64,000 bases of DNA, taken from Gymnodinialimonas phycosphaerae (GTDB taxonomy: Bacteria; Pseudomonadota; Alphaproteobacteria; Rhodobacterales; Rhodobacteraceae). The notes under the pieces are model-generated. The model worked only from the letters and a program-made list of their open reading frames with translations, was not told the DNA's origin and did not search any database. Below are positions 37,932 to 48,189 of the stretch, one piece after another. Location of the stretch: the NCBI RefSeq assembly GCF_019195455.1, contig NZ_JAIMBW010000001.1, forward strand, positions 3,810,001 to 3,874,000, written 5' to 3'. Within the stretch, counting starts at the first letter, position 1. Every line of letters begins with the position of its first letter. The translations under genes and the position numbers were made by a program.

Positions 37932-38516
37932 ATGAATGCATCGTCGGCCCAGACTTTCGGACGGCTCGTCTCCTTTCGGGGACGAGCTGGTCATGCGGAG
38001 TTCTGGGCCGTAGTTGGTTTGTCCTTTGCGGTCATGTTGCCTGCATTCCTGACGGAATTCAGATGGCTGTTTTGGACAACCCACGAATACACGGCTGAGG
38101 TCACGCGAAGCAGCTTTGTCACAGGGGAAACGACGCGCTTTCAGGAGCAGGTGACCAATGTCTATTTGACCCTCTTCTCAGTCGAGGGCTCCTGGGTGAC
38201 GATCGTTCCGCTTTGCGTCGTCATCGTGCCACTTTTAGCGGCCCTGGTGCGGCGGTTGCATGATTTAGGGCGATCCGGCTGGTGGGCCTTTGTTGCGTTG
38301 TTCTTGCTGTTCGGCTTGGAGCCTCTAGTTCGGGCGATGATAGAATTCCTTGCGCTGTCAGTTCCCATTGTGGCTCTTGTCGCTTCGTTGCTTCTGGGTT
38401 TCCCCACTTTTGTTCTATCGAGCGCAGCTCTTATTGTTTTGGTGCTCTGGACGGCCAATGAAGGTGAGCCGGAGATAAATGAATTTGGACCCAAGCCGAC
38501 TGGAATTCTTGTATGA
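37932..38516 (+). CDS. DUF805 membrane protein 1
   Basis: A 194-residue protein with four hydrophobic helices; the start FGRLVSFRGRAGHAEFWAVV and the later RRLHDLGRSGWW are the DUF805 signatures. Codon and AT content is somewhat higher than in its two neighbours (compare 38030-38180), so it may have a different age or origin. It overlaps DUF805 gene 2 by 4 bp. Function of the family is unknown. Confidence 0.85.
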   Translation: MNASSAQTFGRLVSFRGRAGHAEFWAVVGLSFAVMLPAFLTEFRWLFWTTHEYTAEVTRSSFVTGETTRFQEQVTNVYLTLFSVEGSWVTIVPLCVVIVPLLAALVRRLHDLGRSGWWAFVALFLLFGLEPLVRAMIEFLALSVPIVALVASLLLGFPTFVLSSAALIVLVLWTANEGEPEINEFGPKPTGILV

Positions 38517-39097
38517 CCTTTTCCGAAGCCATCCGCACCAACATCGTCGAATGCCTCAATTTCCAGGGCCGCGCGCCGCGCTCGGCCTATTGGTGGTACA
38601 TCCTGTTCATCTCGCTCGGCTCGATCGTGACGTTCATTCTCGACTTCATGATCTTCTGGCCCCCGCTTGAAGAAATGGGTCCGTTTCTGATTGAAGGCTT
38701 CGGGTCGATCAGTGATTTCTACATCAACATCATGCCGATCACGACCTTCTGGTATCTGCTGAACTACCTGCCGATGCTGGCCGTCGGCGTGCGCCGGATG
38801 CACGATTGTGACCGCCCCGGCTGGTGGTTCATCGCGACGGTGGTCTTTGTGACGATCATGTCGATTGTCGTGTTCCAGGTCGTGGGCCCGCAGTCCGCCG
38901 AGATGATGATGATCGCCTTCGATCCGAACCCCTCGATGTCTGAGATCAACGCGATGATGGCGCGCATGGAAGACCTGAACCGCACGTCCTCGATCCTGTC
39001 GGGCATCCAGACCCTGCCGAGCCTGTTGGTCATTATCTGGATGGCCTCCAAGGGCACGAACGGCCCGAACCAGTATGGGGAGGACCCGCTGGCATGA
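38513..39097 (+). CDS. DUF805 membrane protein 2
   Basis: A 194-residue DUF805 protein with the LNFQGRAPRSAYWWYILF opening, an RRMHDCDRPGWW helix-turn motif, and an NQYGEDPLA tail. Overlaps both neighbours by 4 bp, giving a tightly coupled three-gene tandem. Probably an inner-membrane protein with four helices. Confidence 0.87.
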   Translation: MTFSEAIRTNIVECLNFQGRAPRSAYWWYILFISLGSIVTFILDFMIFWPPLEEMGPFLIEGFGSISDFYINIMPITTFWYLLNYLPMLAVGVRRMHDCDRPGWWFIATVVFVTIMSIVVFQVVGPQSAEMMMIAFDPNPSMSEINAMMARMEDLNRTSSILSGIQTLPSLLVIIWMASKGTNGPNQYGEDPLA

Positions 39098-39513
39098 CGT
39101 TCACGGAGTCCATCAGTACCTGTTTCAGGAAGTACGCCTCCTTCTCGGGCCGCGCCGCGCGATCCGAGTTCTGGTGGTTTGCGCTGTTTCTGGCGATCGT
39201 GGATCTGTCGTTGTCACTGGTGTCCAAGGCGCTTTCGGGCGTCTGGAACCTGGCCACCGTGCTACCTTATGCCGCCGTGGCGTGGCGGCGGCTTCACGAT
39301 ACCGACCGCACGGGCCTGTGGACTCTGGCACCGCTGGTCCCGATGGTGGTGGCCTTTATCGGGGTTGCAAGTGCGCGAAGCTTTGAAGAATTCGGTCCGG
39401 TGTTCTGGGTCGGGGTGGCGGGCACCGTGGTGCTCTGCATCGTGAATATCGTCTTCTGGGCATCGCGCGGAACGTCGGGTTCCAACCCATACGGGGAGGA
39501 TCCGCTGGCATGA
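39094..39513 (+). CDS. DUF805 membrane protein 3
   Basis: A 139-residue, shorter DUF805 member with ASFSGRAARSEFWWFALFL, WRRLHDTDRTGLW and the same PYGEDPLA C-terminus as protein 2. It lacks the long middle loop of the other two. Overlaps the next secreted-protein gene by ATGA. Confidence 0.87.
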   Translation: MTFTESISTCFRKYASFSGRAARSEFWWFALFLAIVDLSLSLVSKALSGVWNLATVLPYAAVAWRRLHDTDRTGLWTLAPLVPMVVAFIGVASARSFEEFGPVFWVGVAGTVVLCIVNIVFWASRGTSGSNPYGEDPLA

Positions 39514-40136
39514 GACGTTTGGTTTCGATCTTGGCCGTCCTTGCAACTTGCGGTCCCGCAATGGCTCAGGATGATCCCATCTACGCCCCCTGCCTGATGC
39601 AGTTTCCCGCGCCAAGCGAGTTTGCCGACATGACGGATTGGATCGCCGCCATGGAAGACGCAGGCTGGAATCACCGCACGTGGGAGATGATGCGCACCAG
39701 CGCAGCCCCCCCGTTGGCAGAGATCTCGATTGGCTCGCGGTTTCTGCCGTCGCCTTTCCGCAATGCGGCCGAGGCTCAGGACTTCGCCGACCGCGCCCTG
39801 ACTGCTTTCGAGCCGAGCATGAGCGTCAATGAAATCTTCACACGGGGCGATCTTTCCGCCGCCGTGTCGACGGTGGAGTTGGATCCGGGCGTGATCAGTG
39901 TTCTGTGCACCTTCGCGGGGCCTTCCGTGCCGGATGCCGATGCGATCTTTGCCATCGATGAACGCAGCATGGATGAGATCGGCATTTCCATGGGCTTTCT
40001 TGAACCTGATCTGCCCGATAATGCCGTCTCGCTTGACGTGACCGCCATCCGCTTTAACGGCTCGGATACCGTGCTTGCGCCGATCACCGGGCGCGAGGGC
40101 ATCACCGTCGCCTTTGAATACACCTTGCCGGGATGA
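39510..40136 (+). CDS. hypothetical secreted protein
   Basis: Encodes 208 residues with a signal peptide (about 1-19, cleavage after AMA) and a mature domain with two cysteines (YAPCLMQF, SVLCTFAG). It is joined by a 4-bp overlap to the DUF805 tandem and lies 38 bp before sucA. No family recognised; the two-Cys secreted type recurs in this operon. Confidence 0.65.
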   Translation: MRRLVSILAVLATCGPAMAQDDPIYAPCLMQFPAPSEFADMTDWIAAMEDAGWNHRTWEMMRTSAAPPLAEISIGSRFLPSPFRNAAEAQDFADRALTAFEPSMSVNEIFTRGDLSAAVSTVELDPGVISVLCTFAGPSVPDADAIFAIDERSMDEIGISMGFLEPDLPDNAVSLDVTAIRFNGSDTVLAPITGREGITVAFEYTLPG

Positions 40137-40174
40137 GTGTTTCCCTTTCCCCCCTCCACCCGAGGATTTGACCG

Positions 40175-43132
40175 ATGAATGACCAATCTCCCAACGATAC
40201 ATTCCACGCCTCCAGCTTCATGCAGGGGCACAATGCGGAATATCTGGAGCAGCTTTACGCCCAATATGCCAAGGATCCGGCTGCGGTGGATGCGGCCTGG
40301 GCGGACTTCTTTGCGCAACTTGGCGACGCCGAGGATGCACAGGCCGAAGCCACCGGGCCTTCGTGGGCGCGCACCGACTGGCCGCCCATGCCGGGCGATG
40401 ACCTGACAGCGGCGTTGACCGGCGAATACCCGGTCGCGGCCGAGGGAAAAGAGGCGGGTAAGAAAATCGCTGCGAAGGCCGAGGAAAAGGGCGTCGAGTT
40501 GACCGACGACCAGATCCAGCGCGCCGTGCTCGACAGCATTCGCGCCCTGATGATCATCCGCGCCTACCGCATCCGGGGGCATCTGGTGGCAGATCTGGAT
40601 CCGCTGGGGATGCGCGATCAGACGCCGCATCCGGAACTGGACCCGGCGTCCTACGGCTTCACCGATGCCGACATGGACCGCCCGATCTTCATCGATAACG
40701 TGTTGGGTCTTCAAATGGCCTCGATGCGGCAGATCATCGACATTGTGAAGCGGACCTACTGCGGCACGTTTGCGTTGCAGTACATGCACATATCCAACCC
40801 CGTGGAAGCCTCGTGGCTGAAAGAGCGGATTGAAGGCTACGGCAAGGAGATCGCCTTCACCAAGGAAGGCCGCAAGGCGATTCTCAACAAGATGGTTGAG
40901 GCGGAAGGGTTCGAGAAGTTCCTTCACGTCAAATACATGGGCACCAAGCGGTTTGGCCTTGATGGCGGCGAAAGCCTGATCCCCGCGATGGAGCAGATCA
41001 TCAAACGCGGCGGTCAGTTGGGCATCGAAGAGATCGTCATCGGCATGCCGCACCGGGGCCGTCTGTCGGTTCTGGCCAACGTGATGGCCAAGCCCTACCG
41101 CGCGATTTTCAACGAGTTCCAGGGCGGGTCGTTCAAGCCCGAAGATGTCGATGGGTCGGGCGATGTGAAATATCACCTCGGCGCGTCAAGTGACCGGGAA
41201 TTTGACGACAATGTCGTACACCTGTCGCTGACCGCGAACCCGTCGCATCTGGAGGCGGTAAACCCGGTCGTGTTGGGCAAGGTGCGCGCCAAGCAGGATC
41301 AGAAGGGCGACAGCGACCGCACGAAGGTCATGGGTATTTTGTTGCACGGTGATGCGGCTTTTGCGGGGCAGGGCGTTGTGGCGGAAGGCCTTGGCCTTTC
41401 GGGCCTGCGCGGGCACCGCACCGGCGGCACCATCCACATCATCGTCAACAACCAGATCGGCTTTACGACGGCGCCGCACTTTTCGCGGTCGTCTCCGTAT
41501 CCGACGGATATCGCGTTGATGGTGGAAGCGCCGATTTTCCACGTGAACGGCGATGATCCCGAGGCGGTGGTCCACGCCGCCCGCGTGGCGACGGAATTCC
41601 GTCAGATGTTCCACAAGGACGTGGTCATCGACATCTTCTGCTACCGCAGGTTCGGTCATAACGAGGGCGACGAGCCCATGTTCACCAACCCGATCATGTA
41701 CAAGAAGATCAAGACCCAACGCACAACGCTGGCGCTTTATACGGAGCGGCTGGTCAAGGATGGTCTGATCCCCGAAGGCGAGATCGAGGACATGAAGGCC
41801 TCGTTCCAGTCCTATCTGAACGAGGAATTCGAGGCCGGAAAAGACTTCAAACCCAACAAGGCGGATTGGTTGGACGGGCGCTGGTCGCACCTCGACCGCA
41901 AGGACGAGGCCGCCTATGAGCGCGGAGCCACCGCCATCAAGCCCGAGACCTTCGCAGAAATCGGCAAGGCGCTGAGCACCGCGCCCGAGGGCGTGAGCCT
42001 GCACAAGACCGTGGAGCGTTTGCTGGACGCGAAAGCGAAGATGTTCGAGACCGGCAAAGGCTTTGACTGGGCGACCGGAGAGGCCCTGGCCTTCGGGTCG
42101 TTGCTGACCGAGGGCTACCCGGTGCGCCTGTCAGGCCAGGACAGCACGCGGGGCACGTTCAGCCAGCGGCATTCGGGCCTGATCGACCAGGAGACGGAGG
42201 ATCGGTACTACCCGCTCAACAATATTCGGGAGGGTCAGGCGCATTACGAGGTCATCGACTCGATGCTGTCGGAATACGCGGTGCTGGGGTTCGAATATGG
42301 CTACACGCTGGCCGAGCCCAACGCACTGACCCTGTGGGAGGCGCAGTTCGGCGATTTCGCCAACGGCGCGCAGATCATGTTCGATCAGTTTATCTCAAGC
42401 GGAGAACGCAAGTGGCTGCGGATGAGTGGTCTGGTCATGTTGTTGCCTCACGGGTTCGAGGGGCAGGGGCCGGAACACTCGTCGGCACGGCTGGAGCGCT
42501 TCTTGCAGATGTCGGCCGAGGATAACTGGATCGTCGCCAATTGCACGACGCCGGCGAACTACTTCCACATTCTGCGCCGCCAGATTCACCGTGATTTCCG
42601 CAAGCCGCTGGTGCTAATGACGCCGAAATCCCTGCTGCGCCACAAGCTGGCGATCAGCGAGGCCGAGGATTTCACCACCGGATCGAGCTTCCACCGCTGC
42701 CTCTGGGATGATGCCCAGAAGGGCAACTCGGACACCGAGTTGGTGGCCGATGAGAAGATCAAGCAGGTCGTGATATGCTCGGGCAAGGTCTACTTCGACC
42801 TGCTGGAAGAGCGCGACGCACGGGGGATCGACGACGTCTACCTGCTGCGGCTGGAACAGTTCTACCCGTTCCCTGCGCTGGCCCTGACCAAGGAGCTTGA
42901 GCGCTTCAAGGCAGCCAAGATCGTCTGGTGCCAGGAAGAACCGAAGAACCAGGGGGCGTGGTCGTTCATCGAGCCGAACCTTGAGTGGGTGCTGACGCGC
43001 ATCGGCTCGGATACGACACGCCCGCGCTATGCGGGTCGCAACGCTTCGGCCTCGCCCGCGACGGGCTTGGCCTCCGCCCATAAATCCCAACAAGCAGCAC
43101 TCATCGACAGTGCGCTGACCATCGAAGGGTAA
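40175..43132 (+). CDS. sucA: 2-oxoglutarate dehydrogenase E1 component
   Basis: Decarboxylates 2-oxoglutarate with thiamine diphosphate and passes the succinyl group to the lipoyl arm of SucB. The 985-residue chain has the N-terminal peripheral-subunit segment ([16 protein letters not shown]), [14 protein letters not shown], the ThDP region with [13 protein letters not shown] and NNQIGFTT, and the C-terminal transketolase part ([19 protein letters not shown]). It precedes sucB by 4 bp. Confidence 0.97.
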   Translation: MNDQSPNDTFHASSFMQGHNAEYLEQLYAQYAKDPAAVDAAWADFFAQLGDAEDAQAEATGPSWARTDWPPMPGDDLTAALTGEYPVAAEGKEAGKKIAAKAEEKGVELTDDQIQRAVLDSIRALMIIRAYRIRGHLVADLDPLGMRDQTPHPELDPASYGFTDADMDRPIFIDNVLGLQMASMRQIIDIVKRTYCGTFALQYMHISNPVEASWLKERIEGYGKEIAFTKEGRKAILNKMVEAEGFEKFLHVKYMGTKRFGLDGGESLIPAMEQIIKRGGQLGIEEIVIGMPHRGRLSVLANVMAKPYRAIFNEFQGGSFKPEDVDGSGDVKYHLGASSDREFDDNVVHLSLTANPSHLEAVNPVVLGKVRAKQDQKGDSDRTKVMGILLHGDAAFAGQGVVAEGLGLSGLRGHRTGGTIHIIVNNQIGFTTAPHFSRSSPYPTDIALMVEAPIFHVNGDDPEAVVHAARVATEFRQMFHKDVVIDIFCYRRFGHNEGDEPMFTNPIMYKKIKTQRTTLALYTERLVKDGLIPEGEIEDMKASFQSYLNEEFEAGKDFKPNKADWLDGRWSHLDRKDEAAYERGATAIKPETFAEIGKALSTAPEGVSLHKTVERLLDAKAKMFETGKGFDWATGEALAFGSLLTEGYPVRLSGQDSTRGTFSQRHSGLIDQETEDRYYPLNNIREGQAHYEVIDSMLSEYAVLGFEYGYTLAEPNALTLWEAQFGDFANGAQIMFDQFISSGERKWLRMSGLVMLLPHGFEGQGPEHSSARLERFLQMSAEDNWIVANCTTPANYFHILRRQIHRDFRKPLVLMTPKSLLRHKLAISEAEDFTTGSSFHRCLWDDAQKGNSDTELVADEKIKQVVICSGKVYFDLLEERDARGIDDVYLLRLEQFYPFPALALTKELERFKAAKIVWCQEEPKNQGAWSFIEPNLEWVLTRIGSDTTRPRYAGRNASASPATGLASAHKSQQAALIDSALTIEG

Positions 43133-43136
43133 TAAA

Positions 43137-44642
43137 ATGTCTGTAGAAGTTCGTGTGCCCACTCTGGGCGAATCCGTGACCGAGGCGACCGTGGCGACAT
43201 GGTTCAAGAAGCCTGGCGATGCCGTGGCCGTCGATGAAATGCTGTGCGAGTTGGAGACCGACAAGGTGACGGTGGAAGTGCCCTCGCCCGCCGCCGGCAC
43301 GCTGGGTGAGATCGTGGCCGCAGAAGGCGAGACCGTTGGCGTTGACGCGCTTCTGGCGACGTTGAGTGAAGGCAAAGGCGCCGCAGCTGCCCCGAAGGGG
43401 AAGGACAAAGCGCCCGCCGTTGCCGACCCTGTGGACGCGAATGCGGCCGATGCTGTTGATGTGATGGTTCCCACGCTGGGGGAAAGCGTGACAGAGGCGA
43501 CGGTTTCCACGTGGTTCAAGAAAGTTGGCGACACGGTCGCGCAGGACGAAATGCTGTGCGAGTTGGAGACCGACAAGGTTTCGGTCGAGGTGCCCTCGCC
43601 TGCGGCAGGCGTGTTGAGTGAGATCCTGGCGGCGGAAGGGTCCACGGTTGAAGCCTCGGCGAAGCTGGCTGTGATTGGTGGCGCTGTCGCGGCAGATGCC
43701 TCTTCGGACGCTCAAGCGCCCTCCTCGCAGGGGAACGGTGGCAAGGACGTGTCCAATGCGCCCTCGGCGGAGAAGTTGATGGCAGACAAGGGCCTGTCGG
43801 CGGACCAGGTGCAGGGTACCGGTCGCGATGGGCGGATCATGAAGGAAGATGTGATGAAGGCGGCAGCGGCCCCGGCGCCTGCGGCGACCGCGCCCGCCCC
43901 GCCTGCCCAAACGCCTCGCGCCCCCGTCGCGGCCAGCGACGAGGCCCGTGAAGAGCGGGTCAAGATGACCCGCTTGCGCCAGACCATCGCGCGCCGCCTG
44001 AAGGACGCGCAGAACACGGCGGCGATCCTGACCACCTACAACGAGGTCGACATGACCGAGGTCATGGCGCTGCGCAACGAGTACAAGGATCTGTTCCTGA
44101 AGAAGCACGGGGTAAAGCTTGGCTTCATGTCGTTCTTTACCAAGGCCTGTGTCCATGCCCTGCGCGAAGTGCCCGAGGTGAATGCCGAGATCGACGGGCA
44201 AGAAATCGTCTACAAGAACTTCATCCACATGGGGATTGCGGCGGGAACGCCCCAGGGCCTTGTGGTGCCGGTGATCCGCGACGTGGATGGGATGAGCTTT
44301 GCTGATATCGAGAAGGCAATTGCCGAGAAGGGCGCCCGCGCCCGTGATGGCAAGCTGTCCATGGCCGAGATGCAGGGTGGCACGTTCACGATCTCCAACG
44401 GTGGGGTCTATGGCTCGCTGATGTCCTCGCCGATCCTGAACCCGCCGCAGTCGGGTATCCTGGGCATGCACAAGATCCAGGAACGTCCCATGGCGATTGG
44501 CGGTCAGGTCGTGATCCGTCCAATGATGTACCTGGCGCTGTCCTATGACCACCGGATCGTGGACGGCAAAGGCGCGGTGACGTTCCTTGTGCGGGTGAAA
44601 GAGGCGTTGGAGGATCCGCGGCGGTTGCTGATGGACTTGTGA
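43137..44642 (+). CDS. sucB: 2-oxoglutarate dehydrogenase E2 component with two lipoyl domains
   Basis: Dihydrolipoyllysine succinyltransferase core of the complex. The 501-residue protein has two tandem lipoyl domains (Lys43 and Lys147, both in ELETDKV) joined by an Ala/Pro/Lys linker, a peripheral-subunit-binding domain ([16 protein letters not shown]) and the catalytic domain ending in [12 protein letters not shown]. The two lipoyl repeats are very similar at DNA level too (43150-43310 versus 43460-43620). Double lipoyl domains are common in this order. Confidence 0.96.
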   Translation: MSVEVRVPTLGESVTEATVATWFKKPGDAVAVDEMLCELETDKVTVEVPSPAAGTLGEIVAAEGETVGVDALLATLSEGKGAAAAPKGKDKAPAVADPVDANAADAVDVMVPTLGESVTEATVSTWFKKVGDTVAQDEMLCELETDKVSVEVPSPAAGVLSEILAAEGSTVEASAKLAVIGGAVAADASSDAQAPSSQGNGGKDVSNAPSAEKLMADKGLSADQVQGTGRDGRIMKEDVMKAAAAPAPAATAPAPPAQTPRAPVAASDEAREERVKMTRLRQTIARRLKDAQNTAAILTTYNEVDMTEVMALRNEYKDLFLKKHGVKLGFMSFFTKACVHALREVPEVNAEIDGQEIVYKNFIHMGIAAGTPQGLVVPVIRDVDGMSFADIEKAIAEKGARARDGKLSMAEMQGGTFTISNGGVYGSLMSSPILNPPQSGILGMHKIQERPMAIGGQVVIRPMMYLALSYDHRIVDGKGAVTFLVRVKEALEDPRRLLMDL

Positions 44643-45217
44643 TCGTCATGATGGAGCGAATTTACCAAAACTGGGTGTACGGCGGGATCCTCGCCGCCTC
44701 CATCCTGTTGTTGCTGGCGCCGCTGCTCGGGTGGCCCTTGCCTGCGCTTTTGGTATTTCTTGCGTTGCCCATCTACATGATCCACCAGTTCGAAGAACAT
44801 GACGCGGACAGGTTTCGCCTGTTCGTCAACGGAATGATGGGACCGTCCGTGCGCGGGCTGTCCCATCGCGCCGTATTTGTCATCAACTACGTTGGCGTCT
44901 GGCTCTTCATAATGGCGGCGATCTGGCTTGTGCGCGAAGGGTCGCCCGGGTGGGGCGCGCTTGCGGGATATCTTCTGGTGATCAACGCCGTGGCGCATAT
45001 CGTCCAAGGCCTCGCGTTGCGCAAATACAACCCCGGTTTGATCACTGCCATCATCACCTTCCTGCCGCTCGGCGTGGCAATCGTGATGACCTGCGACGCA
45101 TCCCTGGTCCAACATGGCGTATCGCTGGCGGCGGTGATTGCATTGCACGGGGCCATCATCGTCCATGCCCGCAAGGCGGCGGTGCCGCCGCCCAACCCCG
45201 GTGCGACCGCCACATGA
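44639..45217 (+). CDS. HXXEE domain membrane protein
   Basis: A 192-residue protein with about five helices and the [11 protein letters not shown] motif (HXXEE family) after the second helix; a His pair may bind metal or haem. GTG at 44639 overlaps the sucB stop (GTGA); ATG 44648 is an alternative. It overlaps the MAPEG gene by 4 bp. Function of the family is unknown. Confidence 0.8.
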   Translation: MIVMMERIYQNWVYGGILAASILLLLAPLLGWPLPALLVFLALPIYMIHQFEEHDADRFRLFVNGMMGPSVRGLSHRAVFVINYVGVWLFIMAAIWLVREGSPGWGALAGYLLVINAVAHIVQGLALRKYNPGLITAIITFLPLGVAIVMTCDASLVQHGVSLAAVIALHGAIIVHARKAAVPPPNPGATAT

Positions 45218-45615
45218 CCATGACCCCCGAACTCACCGCCCTTGCTCTTGCGGCCCTGCTGCAAGCGGTGCAATTCGTGCTCTACGCGGTGCCGGCCAAC
45301 CGGGATCTTGGGCCGGGTTACACCATGTCGGCCCGTGACCGGGAGCCGTCCCGGAAGATGTCGGACGTCACCGGGCGGCTTGGCCGGGCAATGGATAACC
45401 ATTTCGAGGGGCTGATCCTCTTCACCGTCGCTGTGGTGGTCGTCACGCTCGGCGGTCAATCCACCGGCTTCACCGCCGCCTGCGCCTGGGTCTACCTCGG
45501 CGCACGGGTGATCTATATCCCGGCCTATGCCTTTGACCTGCGGCCCTGGCGATCGATCGTCTGGGCGGTTGGGTTTTTCGCGACGATGCTTATGGTGGGG
45601 GCGGCGCTGATTTAG
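45214..45615 (+). CDS. MAPEG family membrane protein
   Basis: A 133-residue, four-helix protein. [37 protein letters not shown] and the [15 protein letters not shown] block with its Glu are typical of bacterial MAPEG (membrane glutathione/eicosanoid) proteins. Starts ATG 45214, overlapping the HXXEE gene. Lies 100 bp upstream of lpd. Confidence 0.86.
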   Translation: MTMTPELTALALAALLQAVQFVLYAVPANRDLGPGYTMSARDREPSRKMSDVTGRLGRAMDNHFEGLILFTVAVVVVTLGGQSTGFTAACAWVYLGARVIYIPAYAFDLRPWRSIVWAVGFFATMLMVGAALI

Positions 45616-45665
45616 GGGCGCGGCGGCCTTACATGAGTACCAACAGAACAACTACAGGTTCACGA

Positions 45666-45695
45666 CAGCTTCAAGATATCGAAACACTGAAGCTG
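45666..45695. promoter_or_regulatory. inverted repeat in the lpd leader
   Basis: CAGCTTCA (45666-45673) and TGAAGCTG (45688-45695) form a perfect 8-bp inverted repeat with a 14-nt spacer, 21 bp before the ATG. It could be an operator or a hairpin that controls translation of lpd. Confidence 0.4.
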
Positions 45696-45715
45696 ACCTT
45701 ACAGGAGACAGTTCC

Positions 45716-47104
45716 ATGTCCAGCTACGACGTCATCGTAATCGGTTCCGGCCCCGGCGGCTATGTCTGCGCGATCCGCTGCGCGCAACTGGGCCTGAAAG
45801 CCGCTGTTGTTGAGGGGCGAGAGACCCTTGGCGGAACCTGTCTGAACATCGGGTGCATTCCTTCCAAGGCGCTGCTGCATGCGAGCCACATGTTGCATGA
45901 GGCGGAGCACAACTTCGCTGCCATGGGCCTGAAGGGCAAAAGCCCCTCGGTCGACTGGGCGCAGATGCAGGAATACAAGAAGGACACCATTGGCCAAAAT
46001 ACCAAGGGGATCGAATTCTTGTTCAAAAAGAACAAGATAGACTGGCTGAAGGGCTGGGGCTCTATCCCCGAGGCGGGCAAGGTCAAGGTGGGCGACGAGG
46101 TACACGAAGCCAAGACGATCATCGTGGCGTCCGGGTCTGAGCCGTCGTCGCTGCCTGGGATCGAAATCGACCAGAAGGTCGTCGTGGACAGCGAAGGGGC
46201 GCTGAGCTTGCCGAAGGTGCCCAAGAAGATGGTGGTGATCGGGGCGGGCGTGATTGGGCTTGAATTGGGCTCGGTCTATTCGCGGCTGGGGTCCGAGGTG
46301 CAGGTGATTGAATTCCTCGACCACATCACGCCGGGCATGGATGCCGAGACTTCCAAGGTGTTCCAGAGAACCCTGAAAAAACAAGGCATTGACTTCACCC
46401 TCGGGGCTGCGGTGCAAAGCGTTTCCGCCACGAAGACCAAGGCGAAAGTGACCTACAAGCTGCGCAAGGATGACAGCGAGGCCACGGTGGACGCGGATGT
46501 CGTTCTGGTGGCGACCGGGCGCAAGCCCTACACGGATGGTTTGGGCCTTGAGGCGCTGGGCGTGAAGATGTCGGATCGCGGCCAGATCGAGGTTGACGGC
46601 CAGTACCGCACCAACGTTCCGGGCATTCTGGCGATCGGCGATGCGATCGCGGGCCCGATGCTGGCCCACAAGGCCGAGGATGAGGGCATGGCCGCCGCGG
46701 AAGTGGCCGCAGGCAAGCATGGCCACGTGAACTACGGCGTGATCCCCGGCGTGATCTACACCCACCCCGAAGTGTCGAATGTCGGGGCCACGGAAGAAGA
46801 CCTGAAAGAGGCCGGGCGCGCGTACAAGGTCGGCAAGTTCTCGTTCATGGGCAATGGGCGTGCCAAGGCGAACTTCGCGGGCGACGGTTTCGTGAAGATC
46901 CTTGCCGATGCCGAAACGGACCGCATCTTGGGTGCCCATATCATCGGGCCGATGGCGGGTGATCTGATCCACGAGATCTGTGTGGCAATGGAATTCGGCG
47001 CCTCGGCCCAGGATCTCGCCATGACGTGCCACGCACATCCGACGTACTCGGAAGCCGTGCGCGAAGCGGCATTGGCCTGCGGCGACGGGGCGATCCACGC
47101 CTGA
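45716..47104 (+). CDS. lpd: dihydrolipoyl dehydrogenase
   Basis: Reoxidises the lipoyl arm of SucB with NAD. The 462-residue flavoprotein has [12 protein letters not shown] for FAD, the redox pair Cys42/Cys47 in [13 protein letters not shown], a [15 protein letters not shown] loop, and the C-terminal [13 protein letters not shown] with the catalytic His. It closes the sucA-sucB group; AGGAGAC precedes the ATG. Confidence 0.96.
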   Translation: MSSYDVIVIGSGPGGYVCAIRCAQLGLKAAVVEGRETLGGTCLNIGCIPSKALLHASHMLHEAEHNFAAMGLKGKSPSVDWAQMQEYKKDTIGQNTKGIEFLFKKNKIDWLKGWGSIPEAGKVKVGDEVHEAKTIIVASGSEPSSLPGIEIDQKVVVDSEGALSLPKVPKKMVVIGAGVIGLELGSVYSRLGSEVQVIEFLDHITPGMDAETSKVFQRTLKKQGIDFTLGAAVQSVSATKTKAKVTYKLRKDDSEATVDADVVLVATGRKPYTDGLGLEALGVKMSDRGQIEVDGQYRTNVPGILAIGDAIAGPMLAHKAEDEGMAAAEVAAGKHGHVNYGVIPGVIYTHPEVSNVGATEEDLKEAGRAYKVGKFSFMGNGRAKANFAGDGFVKILADAETDRILGAHIIGPMAGDLIHEICVAMEFGASAQDLAMTCHAHPTYSEAVREAALACGDGAIHA

Positions 47105-47208
47105 TCCTGGGCGGGGGCCACGATACCTGTTTTGGTCCCCTCCCGGCCACATTGTTGCTTGTTTTCCGCAACATGGTAACGCTTGATTAACCCCGATCGA
47201 GCGATCTC

Positions 47209-48189
47209 ATGCCCGTCTACTATCTTTACGTCTACGCGCCTTCTGATTTCGTTGGGGGCCTGCCGGATGAAGTCAGCGCCGCAGCTGCGGGCACGCCGAC
47301 ATTCACGTTGCAACTGCTTCCAGGGGCGGTGCCCACGGTGATCGCCGTCAATGACGATGACACCATCTTTGATGAGGTCGACGCGACGCAATCGCTCGAC
47401 GTGGCGGCAACGATCGATGGCACGACCTACGGGTCGGGCACCACGATCAACACCGCCTATGATCTGATCAACACCGCCAATGGCCACAAGGTCACCAGCT
47501 TCCATTTCGGTGGCGACGGCTATCAACAAGGCGCGGTGGATGGCCTTGTTTCGACGGTCGAACTGATTCCAAGCACGCCCTACACCTTCAACACGGAACG
47601 CACGTCTCATTTGCAGGCGAATCCCTATGACGGCTACGTGGCGTGTTTCGTGGCGGGAAGCCGCCTGCTGACACCGCAGGGACTGGTCCCTGTCGAGGCA
47701 TTGCGGCCCGGTGATCTGGTCAGCACATTGGATAGCGGGGCCATGCCCTTGCGGTGGACTGGCAAGCGCCGGGTCCGCGGCGTCGGGCCTTTGGCGCCGG
47801 TAAAGATCCCGGCTGGGTGGAACGGACTGATGCGCGACCTGTCGGTATCGCCGCAGCACCGGATGCTGGTGACGGGGGCGGGCTGCGAATTGACGTTGGG
47901 CTGCGACAGCGCGCTGGTTTCGGCGCGCCAATTGGCGGATTTGGGCGTCGCGTGCGTGGTGCCGCAGGCGCAAGTGACCTACCACCATGTGATGTTCGAC
48001 ACCCACGAGATCGTGCTGGCCGAAGGCGCCCCCAGCGAAAGCCTGTTGGCCAATGACCGCACCCTGACCGGCTTTGCGATGGACGCAGCTGATGAGCTTC
48101 GCATGTTGTTCCCAGAGCTTGCCTCTGCCCCAATGGTGCCCGCGCGCCCGATCCTGCGCGCCCATGAGGCATGCCTTGCCGTGTCCTAG
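47209..48189 (+). CDS. Hint-domain protein
   Basis: A 326-residue protein: an N-terminal beta-rich part (1-145) and a Hint (hedgehog/intein) domain (about 145-300) with CFVAGSRLLTPQGLVPVEAL, LRPGDLV and the SPQHRMLV block-B His. These roseobacter Hint proteins are probably autoprocessing or surface-related; there is no C-terminal Asn/His pair for full splicing. It is convergent with the GntR gene; the ends overlap by 4 bp. Confidence 0.85.
   Translation: MPVYYLYVYAPSDFVGGLPDEVSAAAAGTPTFTLQLLPGAVPTVIAVNDDDTIFDEVDATQSLDVAATIDGTTYGSGTTINTAYDLINTANGHKVTSFHFGGDGYQQGAVDGLVSTVELIPSTPYTFNTERTSHLQANPYDGYVACFVAGSRLLTPQGLVPVEALRPGDLVSTLDSGAMPLRWTGKRRVRGVGPLAPVKIPAGWNGLMRDLSVSPQHRMLVTGAGCELTLGCDSALVSARQLADLGVACVVPQAQVTYHHVMFDTHEIVLAEGAPSESLLANDRTLTGFAMDAADELRMLFPELASAPMVPARPILRAHEACLAVS

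Noticed and set aside
36117..38084. 655-codon minus-strand frame across the methyltransferase-lipoprotein-sucD region
   Set aside because: Opposes three real genes including sucD; Arg/His-rich with no recognisable motif.
39776..41176. Minus-strand frame antisense to sucA
   Set aside because: Shadow of sucA.
43150..43620. Direct DNA repeat in sucB
   Set aside because: Explained by the two lipoyl domains of the protein.
43101..44552. Minus-strand frame antisense to sucB
   Set aside because: Shadow of sucB; the repeated parts just mirror the two lipoyl domains.
45671..48165. Two long minus-strand frames antisense to lpd and the Hint gene
   Set aside because: Shadows; no ribosome sites or family motifs.
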